Shown piece by piece: positions 1 through 7,602 of a stretch of DNA of 38,899 bases. Location: assembly GCA_023430825.1 (NCBI GenBank), contig JAEYYL010000374.1, positions 1 through 38,899 of the forward strand, written 5' to 3'. This DNA comes from Verrucomicrobiota bacterium (lineage in GTDB: Bacteria; Verrucomicrobiota; Verrucomicrobiia; Opitutales; Opitutaceae). Within the stretch, counting starts at the first letter, position 1. Each line of letters opens with the position of its first letter. The notes below the pieces were generated by a model. It searched no databases and was not told where the DNA came from. It was given only the letters and a program-made list of their open reading frames with translations. The translations under genes were made by a program, and so were the position numbers.

Positions 1-531
1 GTCCTTCTCCTTGTGGGCGAGGTGGTCGTTGATGCTCTTGATCGAGGCATCGGTCGCGGCCTGGACGTCCTTTTCCACGCGTTTCGCCTCGTCCTCGGGG
101 AGCTTCGCTTTCTTCAACCCTTCGAGCACATCGCGGCGGACGTTGCGGACGTGGACGCGGCCTTCCTCGGCGAGGCGGTGCGCGTTCTTGACGAATTCCT
201 GGCGGCGCTCGCGGCTCATTTCGGGGAGCGGGATGCGCACGATCTTCCCGTCGGGGATGGGGTTAAAACCGAGGTTCGCCTCCTGAATGGACTTAACGAT
301 GGCTTTCACGAGTCCGGCATCCCACGGCTGAATCTGGATGAGGCGCGCGTCGGGGGTGGAGATGGCGGCGCAATCCTTCAGGCGCATCATGGAGCCGTAG
401 GCTTCGACCATGACACCCTCGACCATCGTGGGCGTCGCTTTGCCGGTGTGGATCGCGCTGAATTCGTGCAGCGTGTGATCCACGGCTTTTTTCATGCGGG
501 TCTGGGCGTCGGTGAGAATGGGATGAGACAT
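1..531 (-). CDS. frr: Ribosome recycling factor (C-terminus cut by window edge)
   Basis: RRF works with EF-G to split the post-termination ribosome so that subunits can be reused. The minus strand from the ATG at 529-531 reads MSHPILTDAQTRMKKAVDHT and continues with the RRF hallmarks HTGKATPTMVEG, EAYGS, LGFNPIPDGKIVRIPLP, MSRERRQEF and HVRNVRRD. The family is about 185 residues long and 177 codons are visible, so only the last few residues lie outside. It follows pyrH by about 105 bp in the same direction, the usual bacterial pyrH-frr order. No Shine-Dalgarno is seen; the leader before ATG is ctctcccctacc. The Arg usual in the RTG motif is His here (IHTGKATP). The identification is firm. Confidence 0.96.
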   Translation of the reverse strand, partial: MSHPILTDAQTRMKKAVDHTLHEFSAIHTGKATPTMVEGVMVEAYGSMMRLKDCAAISTPDARLIQIQPWDAGLVKAIVKSIQEANLGFNPIPDGKIVRIPLPEMSRERRQEFVKNAHRLAEEGRVHVRNVRRDVLEGLKKAKLPEDEAKRVEKDVQAATDASIKSINDHLAHKEKD

Positions 532-636
532 GGTAGGGGAGAGTCTAGAGCTGAGAGTTGAGAGCTAAGAGCCGGAAGCTGGCGGCGCAAGCGTCGGTCG
601 CGCGGCGTTCTGGCACGGAGCACCGGTGGGTGCGGT

Positions 637-1377
637 TCAGCTGTGCACGAGGGTGCCGATCTTTTCGCCGAGGACGGCTTTGCGGATGGCGTGTTCGTCG
701 CCGAGATCGAAGACGAGGATCGGGACGTTGTTGTCCAGACAGAGGGAGAACGCGGTCGAGTCCATGACGTTGAGCCGTTGCTTGAGTGCGTCGATGAAGG
801 TGATGCGATCGTATTTCACGGCATCGGCGTGCTTCTTCGGGTCCTTGTCGTAAATGCCATCGACTTTCGTCGCCTTCATCAAGATGTCGGCGTGCATCTC
901 GGACGCGCGCAGGGCGGCGGTGGTGTCGGTCGTGAAATAGGGATTGCCGGTGCCGGCGACGAAGATGACGACGCGGCCCTTCTCGAGGTGGCGCACGGCG
1001 CGGCGCAGGATGAACGGCTCGGCGATCTGGTTCATCGGGATGGCGCTCTGGACGCGGGTGCGGACGTCCATTTTCTCGAGGCAGTCCATGAGGGCGAGGC
1101 CGTTGATGACGGTGGCGAGCATGCCCATGTAGTCGCCGGTGGTGCGGTCGACGCCGCGCTGCGCGCCCTTGAGGCCGCGGAAGATGTTTCCGCCGCCGAT
1201 GATCACGCAGATCTGCACGCCGAGATCGTGAATCTCTTTCACCTGGCGGCAGATTTTTTCGAGCGTGGGGGCGTCGATCGGGTCGCCGGACTTGCCGCCG
1301 CGGAGCACTTCGCCGCTCAGTTTGAGGACGATGCGTTTGTATTTAACGTTCGGATCGGCGAGCGCCTTTTCGTGCAT
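637..1377 (-). CDS. pyrH: UMP kinase
   Basis: This cytoplasmic kinase phosphorylates UMP to UDP in pyrimidine nucleotide synthesis. The 246-residue product carries the amino-acid-kinase fold signatures YKRIVLKLSGEVLRG near the N-terminus, VIIGGGNIFRG, the DYMGMLATVINGLAL helix, and the C-terminal TKVDGIYDKDPKK and AFSLCLDNNVPILVF blocks. The family length is about 240. I chose the ATG at 1375-1377 (MHEKALADPNVKYKR); a TTG at 1411-1413 would add 12 residues but has no ribosome site either. The frr gene follows on the same strand. The gene upstream is a sugar ABC permease, not tsf, so the common rpsB-tsf-pyrH-frr block is interrupted here. Confidence 0.96.
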   Translation of the reverse strand: MHEKALADPNVKYKRIVLKLSGEVLRGGKSGDPIDAPTLEKICRQVKEIHDLGVQICVIIGGGNIFRGLKGAQRGVDRTTGDYMGMLATVINGLALMDCLEKMDVRTRVQSAIPMNQIAEPFILRRAVRHLEKGRVVIFVAGTGNPYFTTDTTAALRASEMHADILMKATKVDGIYDKDPKKHADAVKYDRITFIDALKQRLNVMDSTAFSLCLDNNVPILVFDLGDEHAIRKAVLGEKIGTLVHS

Positions 1378-1479
1378 GAAGGACAGCAAACGCCGGCCCA
1401 AAATGGGCGTCAACCCCGCGCTGGGTGGCGGGGCGGTCGCCCGGGCGTGGAATCGCGCCCGGACGGAGTCCCGTGCGCT

Positions 1480-1585
1480 TGCTCGTAATCGTAATCCCGA
1501 TCCTCAGGCCGATGGCGAGGGGTGGTTAATCGAGCGGGAGCACGATCAAGATCACGATCACGAGCACGAAATGGGGCACGAGATG
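1480..1585. repeat. Low-complexity hexamer-like repeat between importer and pyrH
   Basis: The 227-bp gap between the sugar permease stop and the pyrH start contains short degenerate repeats: taatcgtaatcccgatcctc, then gatcaagatcacgatcacga and gagcacgaaatggggcacga. They are 6-mer variants of GATCAC, GAGCAC and GTAATC. Any reading frame across them is repetitive and not credible as protein. The promoter for pyrH probably lies in this gap, but no clear -35/-10 pair was found. Confidence 0.5.
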
Positions 1586-1604
1586 GGGAAGGGGTGCGCA
1601 GCGC

Positions 1605-2429
1605 TCACTTGATCCCCGACCGCGCATCGCTCGTCACGATGTAGCGCTGGAACAAGCGGAAGAGCGCGATCACCGGCAGTGTGGCGAGGACGGCGCAGGC
1701 GAGGATGTCACCCCACTGGATCGGCGGCGCGGTGAAAAGATTGGCGAGGCTCAGTTGCACGGTGCGCGTCTCCTCGCGCGTGGCGATGAGGAGCGGCCAG
1801 AGGAAATCGCCCCAATGCAGGAGCACGTCGAGCAACACGACGGTCGCGAGTGCGGGCCGGATCGACGGCAGCGCGACACTCCAAAACTGGCGCCAGACGC
1901 CGGCGCCGTCGAGCGCGGCGGCTTCCTCGAGCTCGATCGGCAGCGAAAGGAAATGCTGGCGGAGAAAGTAGATGTTGAACGCTTTGGCCACGAACGGAAC
2001 GGTCAGTCCGGCGAGTGCCGCGGCGAAACCGCCGGTGAGCCCGAGATCGCGCGCGGTGAAAAACATCGGCACGGCGAGCACCTCCACGGGCAGGATGATG
2101 AGGATCACCACGGCGGCGAAGAGGGGTTCGCGTCCGCGAAACTCCAGCCGCGCGAAGGCGTAGGCGGCCATCGCGTTGACGAGAAGACCCGCGCCCGCGA
2201 TCAGGAAAACCTGCGCGAACGACACCGCGAGCCCGCCGCCGAGCGCGGCGCGCCGCCAGGCGTCGGCGTAATGGTCCAGCGTCCAACCGCTGGCGGTGAA
2301 CCAGTTCGCGAGATCGAAGCGGAAGATACGCGCTTCCTCTCGAAACGACGCGAGCACGAGCCACAGCAGCGGTGCGAGAAACACCGCGGCGACGATGAGG
2401 CTGGCGAGCCAGGCGGCGGAGCGTTTCAT
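1605..2429 (-). CDS. Carbohydrate ABC transporter permease (MalG-type)
   Basis: Inner-membrane subunit of a binding-protein-dependent sugar importer. The 274-residue product begins MKRSAAWLASLIVAAVFLAP, has about six hydrophobic segments, and carries the cytoplasmic EAA loop that docks the ATPase (EEAAALDGAGVWRQFWSVAL). Length and N-terminus fit the MalG/CUT1 family. The ATG at 2427-2429 overlaps the stop of the previous permease as ATGA, so the two are translationally coupled. This is one of very few starts in the window with a real Shine-Dalgarno (aaggaggagcgcgc before ATG). No ATPase gene follows; CUT1 systems often borrow a shared ATPase encoded elsewhere. The substrate cannot be read from the sequence. 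Confidence 0.92.
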   Translation of the reverse strand: MKRSAAWLASLIVAAVFLAPLLWLVLASFREEARIFRFDLANWFTASGWTLDHYADAWRRAALGGGLAVSFAQVFLIAGAGLLVNAMAAYAFARLEFRGREPLFAAVVILIILPVEVLAVPMFFTARDLGLTGGFAAALAGLTVPFVAKAFNIYFLRQHFLSLPIELEEAAALDGAGVWRQFWSVALPSIRPALATVVLLDVLLHWGDFLWPLLIATREETRTVQLSLANLFTAPPIQWGDILACAVLATLPVIALFRLFQRYIVTSDARSGIK

Positions 2430-3316
2430 GCGCGCTCCTCCTTGGTCCAGCGGCGTTGCGCGAGGGTCAGCGCGGCGACGAGCAGCAAAAACAGAAACGC
2501 CGCGGCGCACGCGCGGCCGAGATCCTGACTGAGAAACGTCATCTCGTAGATCGATTGCACGATCGAGCGCGTGCTGTTGCCGGGGCCGCCGCGCGTCATG
2601 AGATACGGCTGCACGAAAATCCGGAATGCCAGGATGGTCGTGACGGTGACGACGAACACGATCGTGTTGCGCATCGCGGGCAGCACCACGTGGACGACGC
2701 GCCGCCACGCGCCCGCGCCGTCGATGCGCGCGGCGTCGAGGAGCTCGGGCGAGACGCTTTGCAGGCCGGCGAGAAACACCATCATCTGCAAGCCCACGCC
2801 CTGCCACACCGACATGAAGGCGATCGCCGGCAGCGCGAGCGAGGGATCGCGCAGCCAGGCTTGCGGCACGACGCCGAGCCAGCCGAGCGCGGCGTTGACG
2901 AGACCGGTGTCGCCGCCCTGCGCGGGCTGGTAGAGCATCGTCCACAGCACCGCGAGGACCGGCATGGAAACGACGACCGGCAGGAAAAACACGGCGCGCA
3001 GCCAGCGCCATGCGGGTTCGGGGCGGTTGACCCAGAGCGCGAGGAAAAATGCGGCGGCGGTCTGCAACGGCACGACGAGCAGTGCGAAGAGCGCGGTGTT
3101 GCCGAACGCGCGGCGGAAGCGCGGATCGGCGAGCAGGTCGGAGTAATTCGCGAGCCCGATCCAGCGGGCGTCGCCCGGCGCGAGCAGGTCGGCGTTGGTC
3201 AGGCTCCACCAGGCGGCGCGCAGCATCGGCCACGCGACGAACACCGCGAGCAGCGCGAGCGCGGGGAACAGGAGCCATGGAGCGGCGCGGCCGTGGGATT
3301 TTTTCCAGGGCGTCAT
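2426..3316 (-). CDS. Carbohydrate ABC transporter permease (MalF/UgpA-type)
   Basis: First permease of the sugar importer, 296 residues starting MTPWKKSHGRAAPWLLFPAL at the ATG at 3314-3316. It has six hydrophobic segments and an EAA-type loop (ELLDAARIDGAGAWRRVVHV) followed by LPAMRNTIVFVV. An open frame continues upstream to 3679 but only mirrors the preceding gene. The start overlaps the stop of the binding-protein gene (ATGA) and the stop overlaps the start of the second permease (ATGA). The three genes therefore form one tightly coupled operon in the order lipoprotein, permease, permease. Confidence 0.92.
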   Translation of the reverse strand: MTPWKKSHGRAAPWLLFPALALLAVFVAWPMLRAAWWSLTNADLLAPGDARWIGLANYSDLLADPRFRRAFGNTALFALLVVPLQTAAAFFLALWVNRPEPAWRWLRAVFFLPVVVSMPVLAVLWTMLYQPAQGGDTGLVNAALGWLGVVPQAWLRDPSLALPAIAFMSVWQGVGLQMMVFLAGLQSVSPELLDAARIDGAGAWRRVVHVVLPAMRNTIVFVVTVTTILAFRIFVQPYLMTRGGPGNSTRSIVQSIYEMTFLSQDLGRACAAAFLFLLLVAALTLAQRRWTKEERA

Positions 3317-4605
3317 GGCGAAGCGCGTCGGTCGATGACGCGCTGGATTTCGGTCTCGGCCGTGCGCAGGCGGGTGGCGACGTCGGCGCCGTGGGAAATG
3401 TCGCGCAGCGCGGAGGCGAAACGTTGCGTGAGCGTGGCGTAATACGGGGTGCGCGGCCGCGGGCGTGCGAAATTTTCCAACTGGTCCCGGAAAATTCGAT
3501 ACGGCGGATCGGCGTATTCGGGGAACGCGGCGAAGGCGGAGCGGCGCGCGGGCACGGCGCCGTTGGCGCGCACGATCGGTTCCACGCCGTGTCGCGCATC
3601 GGTCACCCATTTGATCCAGAGCGAGGCGAGTTCGACGTCGGCGGCGGAGGCGGAAATGCCCCAGCACCAACTGCCGCACGGCGCGACGGGGCGTTCACCG
3701 TGATGCGGCAGCGGCATCGCGCCGAGCCGGTCGCCTTTCGTTGTGAGATGCGACTGGGCCATCCAGTGGCCGCTCCAGTCCATCGCCGTGCGCCCGCTGC
3801 CGAACGGATCGGGATCGACGGGATCGGTGGCGGCGTAGCTGGCGGTGAACAGCGTCTGCCATGCACGCACGCTCGCGAGGTTGGCGGGCGAGGCGAGCAC
3901 GCCGCTCACGCGATCCTGGTTCTCGTCGGTCGCGATGAGTTGTCCGCCACCGGACCACACGACGGGCGCGAACGCGTAGGTGAACCATTCATCGGCGGTC
4001 TCGTTCATGTGCAGCGCGACGGGTTCGATGCCGGCGGTGCGGAGTGCGGCGCAGGCGGCGAGAAATTCATCCCAGGTCCACGATTCGCCCGCGGGCGGCG
4101 GCGTGACGCCGGCGGTGGCGAGCAGGGTGCGATCGTAGTAGAGGACGGCGGCGGACTCGAAAGCGCCGAGGGCGTAGAGCTGGTGGTCGACGGTGCCTTG
4201 CGCGATGATCGTCGGCAGGAAGTCGGCCAGTTCAGCGGGGGTGAACCAGGGATCGAGCGGCGCGAGGAGGCCGGCGGTGGCGAGGCGCGCGACGAGCGGG
4301 CCGTCGAGGTCGAAGGCGTCGGGCAGATCGCCGGCGGCGGCGGCGATGGCGAGTTTTTCGGTGTATTGGTAGTCGGGAAAGAACGTAAGGGAAACGCGGA
4401 TACGGCGGTCGGCGTGGGCGGTGTTGAAGGCGGCGGCGATCTCGCGCATGGCGCGGTTCTCGGCTTCCTGGCCCTGGTGGCACCAGACGCGGATGACCTG
4501 CGAGCGGGCGGAGGGGTCGGACGCGGAATCGCGGCAGCCGCCGAGGAAAAACGCGGCGGAAGCGGCGAGGGCGATCAGGCACGCAGGGACGAGGGGCAGG
4601 CGCAT
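3313..4605 (-). CDS. Extracellular sugar-binding lipoprotein of ABC importer
   Basis: Periplasmic substrate-binding protein of the importer, SBP_bac_1/8 type, 430 residues. The N-terminus from the ATG at 4603-4605 is a lipoprotein signal: MRLPLVPACLIALAASAAFF, then LGGC with the acylated Cys at residue 24. Typical family features follow: VIRVWCHQGQEAE, the AAAAGDLPDAFDLDG block, FESAAVLYYDRTLLATAG, and GRTAMDWSGHWM. The length is normal for the family. An upstream ATG-free extension to 4758 was rejected because it removes the signal peptide from the N-terminus. It is first in the operon with the two permeases. The ligand is presumed to be an oligosaccharide or sugar, by family only. Confidence 0.92.
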   Translation of the reverse strand: MRLPLVPACLIALAASAAFFLGGCRDSASDPSARSQVIRVWCHQGQEAENRAMREIAAAFNTAHADRRIRVSLTFFPDYQYTEKLAIAAAAGDLPDAFDLDGPLVARLATAGLLAPLDPWFTPAELADFLPTIIAQGTVDHQLYALGAFESAAVLYYDRTLLATAGVTPPPAGESWTWDEFLAACAALRTAGIEPVALHMNETADEWFTYAFAPVVWSGGGQLIATDENQDRVSGVLASPANLASVRAWQTLFTASYAATDPVDPDPFGSGRTAMDWSGHWMAQSHLTTKGDRLGAMPLPHHGERPVAPCGSWCWGISASAADVELASLWIKWVTDARHGVEPIVRANGAVPARRSAFAAFPEYADPPYRIFRDQLENFARPRPRTPYYATLTQRFASALRDISHGADVATRLRTAETEIQRVIDRRASP

Positions 4606-4758
4606 GAGGACGGGGCGGAGCGCCCGGCGACTGGGACCGTCCGCGAGGCTGCGCGGTTCGCAAGCGGTTTTCCCTGACGAAAACGTTGGCGAGGGCGCGA
4701 GGTCGCGCGCTGCGGCTGAACGCGTGGGGGACAACGCGTTCCACCTTGGGGGCGGCAA

Positions 4759-6285
4759 TTACTGCTCGAGGACGATGTTGCGTGTGACGAGCGTGCGGCC
4801 GAGTTCGCGGTCGTAGGCGGCGACGGCGCGGCGCTGGTCGGCGAGGGCGCGATACAGATTGTTCTCCGCGCGGGAGACTTCCTCCTGCTGCTGGAGGACG
4901 AAGAACGTGTTGCTCGTGCCGGCGCGAAGTTTTTTCAGCTCGGCGTCGAGTGCTTCGCGGGCGAGGTCGTGGGCGGCGCGGTTGGCGGCGACGCGACGGC
5001 GGGTGGTTTCGATCTGGCCGGCGGCGCGCGCGATGCTTGCGGCGATTTCCTGTTCGAGGAGCTGGAGGTCGGCTTCGGCCTGGTGCAGGCGCAGGCGGGC
5101 GGAGCGGGCGCGTCCGCGGCCCTCGGCGAACGTGAGGGGCACGCGCACGACGACGCCGGCGGAGTAGGAGCGGTTGTCGTTGTTGGCGACCATGCGGCGG
5201 CTGACGCCGAAGTCGCGATCGAGCCCGCTGTAGCCGTAGCTGCCGACGAAGTCGACCTGCGGGAGGAGTTGGTTGCGCTCGGAGGCGTGCGTGGCGCGGC
5301 GTTTGACGATGCCGAGCCGGGCAGCCTGGAAATCGGGGCGGTCGTCGTAGGCTTTTTGGAGATCTTCGGCGGGGCGGATCACGAGGTCGTCGGGGATGTC
5401 GGGCGGGTTGACGACGAGGTTCTCGGGTTCGATGGCGAAGGACGTTTCGCCCATGAGCTGGCGGAGGTAGTTGACGGAATCGCGGAGAGCCTGCTCGGAG
5501 TAGAGAATGGCTTCATCGCGCGTGGCGGTGCGGGCGCGGGCCTGGGTGACGTCGCTCTCGGACATGCTGCCGACGCTGAAGCGTTTTTCGTTTTCGGCGA
5601 GGAGGCCGGCGGCGAGTTCGCGGGAGCGTTGCGCGATGCGGAGCTGTTGTTGGGCGTAGGCGACGTCGCTGTAGGCGATCGCGACCTGCGTGACGGTGTC
5701 GATCACGGTCTGGCGAAACAGCCAGTCGGCGATGCCGCGGTCGGCTTTCGCGATGCGCACGCCGACGAGATTGGGGCCGAAGCCGAAGCCGCGGAGCAGC
5801 GGCTGGGTGACGGTGATACCGCCGAAGGTCGCGTAGCTGTCGGTGTAGCCGGTGAGCGGGTGGCGCTGGTTGTTGGCGCTGCCGCCGAGGCTGTAGTTCA
5901 TGCCCCACGGCGTGGTGCCTTCGAGGGCGAGGCTGTAGTCGTCGGTCTTGATGAGTTGCGCGACGAGCGGATTTTGCGAGGCGGGGGCGCCGTCCTCGGC
6001 GTAACTGCGGCGAAAGGCGAGGGCGGGATCGAAACGGCCGCGTTGCGTGAGGAGATCGGCGCGGGCGATGGAGCGGTTGAACGCATCGACTTTGATCTGC
6101 GGGTTTTTCTCGAGGGCGAAGCGGATCGCGTCGTCGAGCGTGAGCACGGTTTCCGCGGCGTGCAGCGTGGATGGCGACGGCAAGGCGAGCGCGGCGGCGA
6201 GAGCGACGGGCGCGACGCGGCCGGAGAACGTGCGCAAGTGGCGGATCGAAGCGCGGATGAAGCGGACGGAAGGGGCGGAGAACAT
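4759..6285 (-). CDS. TolC-family outer membrane efflux channel
   Basis: Outer-membrane factor forming the exit duct of a tripartite exporter. The 508-residue product starts at MFSAPSVRFIRASIR, with a basic stretch, a hydrophobic core (VAPVALAAALALPS) and a probable cleavage after STLHA. Two OEP repeats follow: the first opens with ETVLTLDDAIRFALEKNPQI, the second has RPDFQAARLGIVKRR and long Ala/Gln/Glu-rich helices ending ADQRRAVAAYDRELG. The size fits TolC proteins. The start is uncertain: an ATG at 6364-6366 would add 27 residues. It lies downstream of an ABC ATPase on the same strand, with a 310-bp gap. No periplasmic adaptor (MacA/HlyD type) is encoded next to it. Confidence 0.9.
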   Translation of the reverse strand: MFSAPSVRFIRASIRHLRTFSGRVAPVALAAALALPSPSTLHAAETVLTLDDAIRFALEKNPQIKVDAFNRSIARADLLTQRGRFDPALAFRRSYAEDGAPASQNPLVAQLIKTDDYSLALEGTTPWGMNYSLGGSANNQRHPLTGYTDSYATFGGITVTQPLLRGFGFGPNLVGVRIAKADRGIADWLFRQTVIDTVTQVAIAYSDVAYAQQQLRIAQRSRELAAGLLAENEKRFSVGSMSESDVTQARARTATRDEAILYSEQALRDSVNYLRQLMGETSFAIEPENLVVNPPDIPDDLVIRPAEDLQKAYDDRPDFQAARLGIVKRRATHASERNQLLPQVDFVGSYGYSGLDRDFGVSRRMVANNDNRSYSAGVVVRVPLTFAEGRGRARSARLRLHQAEADLQLLEQEIAASIARAAGQIETTRRRVAANRAAHDLAREALDAELKKLRAGTSNTFFVLQQQEEVSRAENNLYRALADQRRAVAAYDRELGRTLVTRNIVLEQ

Positions 6286-6494
6286 CGGTTGGAAGCGATT
6301 TTGCAGGGGCCGTGCCACGGTGAAGGCGGATTCGTAAGGCACTGAAAGTAAGCGGTTAAAAATCATTCGCGGGAGGAAGGGGCTGATGGGATGTCCGGGA
6401 GCGGAATCGGGCATTCCCGGAATTGGGAAAGTGCGGCGGCGCGTGCTATTGCTGACTTTAGGACGCTCAGAGAGCCCGGGGCATGGACACGGCG

Positions 6495-6513
6495 AGCACC
6501 GAGCGGCGGTGCT
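6495..6513 (-). terminator. Perfect 7-bp hairpin after ATPase gene
   Basis: AGCACCG and CGGTGCT are separated by five bases, 82 bp past the ATPase stop on the minus strand. There is no T-run, so it is only a weak candidate for a transcript end or RNA-stability hairpin. Confidence 0.25.
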
Positions 6514-6550
6514 TCCTTCGCGGCGGGTGAGCGGGTTCGCGGCGGGGCGG

Positions 6551-6573
6551 CCGAGTCGGAGACTCCGCCCTAC
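6551..6573 (-). repeat. Short GTAG-headed palindromic repeat, copy 1
   Basis: Read on the minus strand it begins GTAGGGCGG (6565-6573) and continues into the dyad GAGTC TCC GACTC. The same GTAGGGCGG head occurs at 7521-7529 in the next intergenic region. A GTAG tetranucleotide ahead of a palindrome is the usual form of REP elements, so this may be a second, shorter REP family. Confidence 0.4.
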
Positions 6574-6595
6574 CACGAGCCGTCGTGCGCGGCGC

Positions 6596-7261
6596 TTACT
6601 TCAGCATCATGCCGTCGGCGAGGCGGACGATGCGGGTGCCGTAGGACGCGTTCTCTTCGGAATGCGTGACCTGAACGATCGTGACGCCATCTTCCTGGTT
6701 GAGCTTCCTGAAAAGCTGCATGATTTGGCGCCCCTGGTCGGAATGGAGATTGCCGGTGGGTTCGTCGGCGAGGATGAGCGCGGGCTTGGCGACGAGTGCG
6801 CGGGCGATGCCGACAAGCTGTTGCTGGCCGCCGGAGAGCTGCGTGGGATAGAGGTCTTTTTTGCCGACGATGTGAAAGCGATCGAGCGCGTCGCACACGA
6901 TGCTGTCGCGGTCTTTTTTCGGCGTGTCGCGATAGGAGAGCGGAATCTCGAGGTTTTCGTAAACGGTGAGATCGTCGAGCAGGTGGTAGCTTTGGAACAC
7001 GAAGCCGATGTGTTTCTTTTGGAGTTCGAACCGTTTCTTTTTGTCGAGCTGGTGGACGGGTTGGTCGACGAGAAAATATTCACCGGCCCACGCGCTGTCG
7101 TGGAGGCCGAGGATGTGGAGCAACGTCGATTTTCCCGAGCCGGAGGGGCCCATGATCGAAAGGAAATCGCCCTCGTTGATGTCGAGGTTGATGTCGCGAA
7201 GCGCGTAGAACGGGCCGCCTTTCAGCGGATAGACTCGGTTGACGTTGCGGAGGGAGATCAT
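6596..7261 (-). CDS. ABC transporter ATPase, LolD/MacB type
   Basis: Cytoplasmic ATPase that powers MacB- or LolCDE-like mechanotransmission permeases. The 221-residue product from the ATG at 7259-7261 (MISLRNVNRVYPL) has Walker A GPSGSGKS (residues 38-45), the family-typical GxxLxxL region (LLHILGLHD), a Q-loop (GFVFQSYHLLDDLTVYENLE), the signature LSGGQ, Walker B LILADEPTGNL and an H-loop His (VTHSEE). After the signature the usual QQQRVAIARAL reads QQQLVGIARAL. A GTG at 7277-7279 could add six residues. It probably pairs with TolC just downstream and could serve the four orphan ADOP permeases at 12.3-23.5 kb, but that link is inferred. Confidence 0.93.
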   Translation of the reverse strand: MISLRNVNRVYPLKGGPFYALRDINLDINEGDFLSIMGPSGSGKSTLLHILGLHDSAWAGEYFLVDQPVHQLDKKKRFELQKKHIGFVFQSYHLLDDLTVYENLEIPLSYRDTPKKDRDSIVCDALDRFHIVGKKDLYPTQLSGGQQQLVGIARALVAKPALILADEPTGNLHSDQGRQIMQLFRKLNQEDGVTIVQVTHSEENASYGTRIVRLADGMMLK

Positions 7262-7602
7262 GAAAGGAGCGGCGTTCACAGGGCGAAGGAAGGCGCGAGG
7301 GCGCGCGGGGCTGAGGTTTTTAGCAACGCGTATGCCACCCGTTCGCTTCCGGTATAAGCCCTTGCGTGCGAGCGGAAAGAAGTTTGTGCGGCGCGAGCGC
7401 GGGGCTCGCGAAATTTCCGCCGGTGGAATTTAGCCGTCCCGGAATCGGGACACGGCGGTGGCGACAGAGCGCCCGGGTGAAAACCGCGTAAATGCCGGCG
7501 CGGCTAAAACGGAGGCTGGACCGCCCTACAGAAATTCCTCCAACTGCGCTCTCCAGCCGAACCCGATGAGTGCAAAAGTAAAATCCCCCATGGGGACCTC
7601 CG
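7262..7602. other. 341-bp divergent intergenic region with three dyads
   Basis: This separates the minus-strand ATPase from the plus-strand secreted protein, so promoters for both should lie here. Visible structure: a hairpin CGCGAGC/GCTCGCG (7392-7410), an imperfect dyad aaatttcc/ggaattt directly after it (7411-7430), a perfect palindrome GTCCCG gaat CGGGAC (7436-7451), and a GTAGGGCGG head on the minus strand (7521-7529). CCCCATGGGG lies just before the plus-strand start. No convincing -35/-10 pair was identified. Confidence 0.5.
7436..7451. promoter_or_regulatory. Perfect 16-bp dyad, possible operator
   Basis: GTCCCG GAAT CGGGAC. Related dyads are at 6414-6429 (TTCCC ggaatt GGGAA) and 23672-23688 (ATTCCC gcgaat GGGAC). 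All three lie in gaps near transport genes. The arms change in a paired way between copies, which fits either a protein-binding dyad or an RNA hairpin. Confidence 0.3.

Larger units (their letters stand above)
6286..6595. other. 310-bp gap between ATPase and TolC genes, with hairpins
   Basis: No gene was found here. It holds a 16-bp dyad (TTCCC ggaatt GGGAA, 6414-6429), a 7-bp perfect hairpin (6495-6513) that could end the ATPase transcript, and a GTAG-headed short palindrome reading on the minus strand (6551-6573). The promoter of the TolC gene is probably inside this gap, but no clear core promoter was recognised. Confidence 0.5.

Noticed and set aside
13..1488. Long open frames on the plus strand opposite frr and pyrH
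   Set aside because: They mirror the codon structure of the real minus-strand genes in a GC-rich genome and have no family-like sequence.
1265..1612. Small plus-strand ORF ending in a His/Asp/Glu repeat (DQDHDHEHEMGHEMGKG)
   Set aside because: The metal-binding look comes from the GATCAC/GAGCAC DNA repeat, and the rest is antisense to pyrH.
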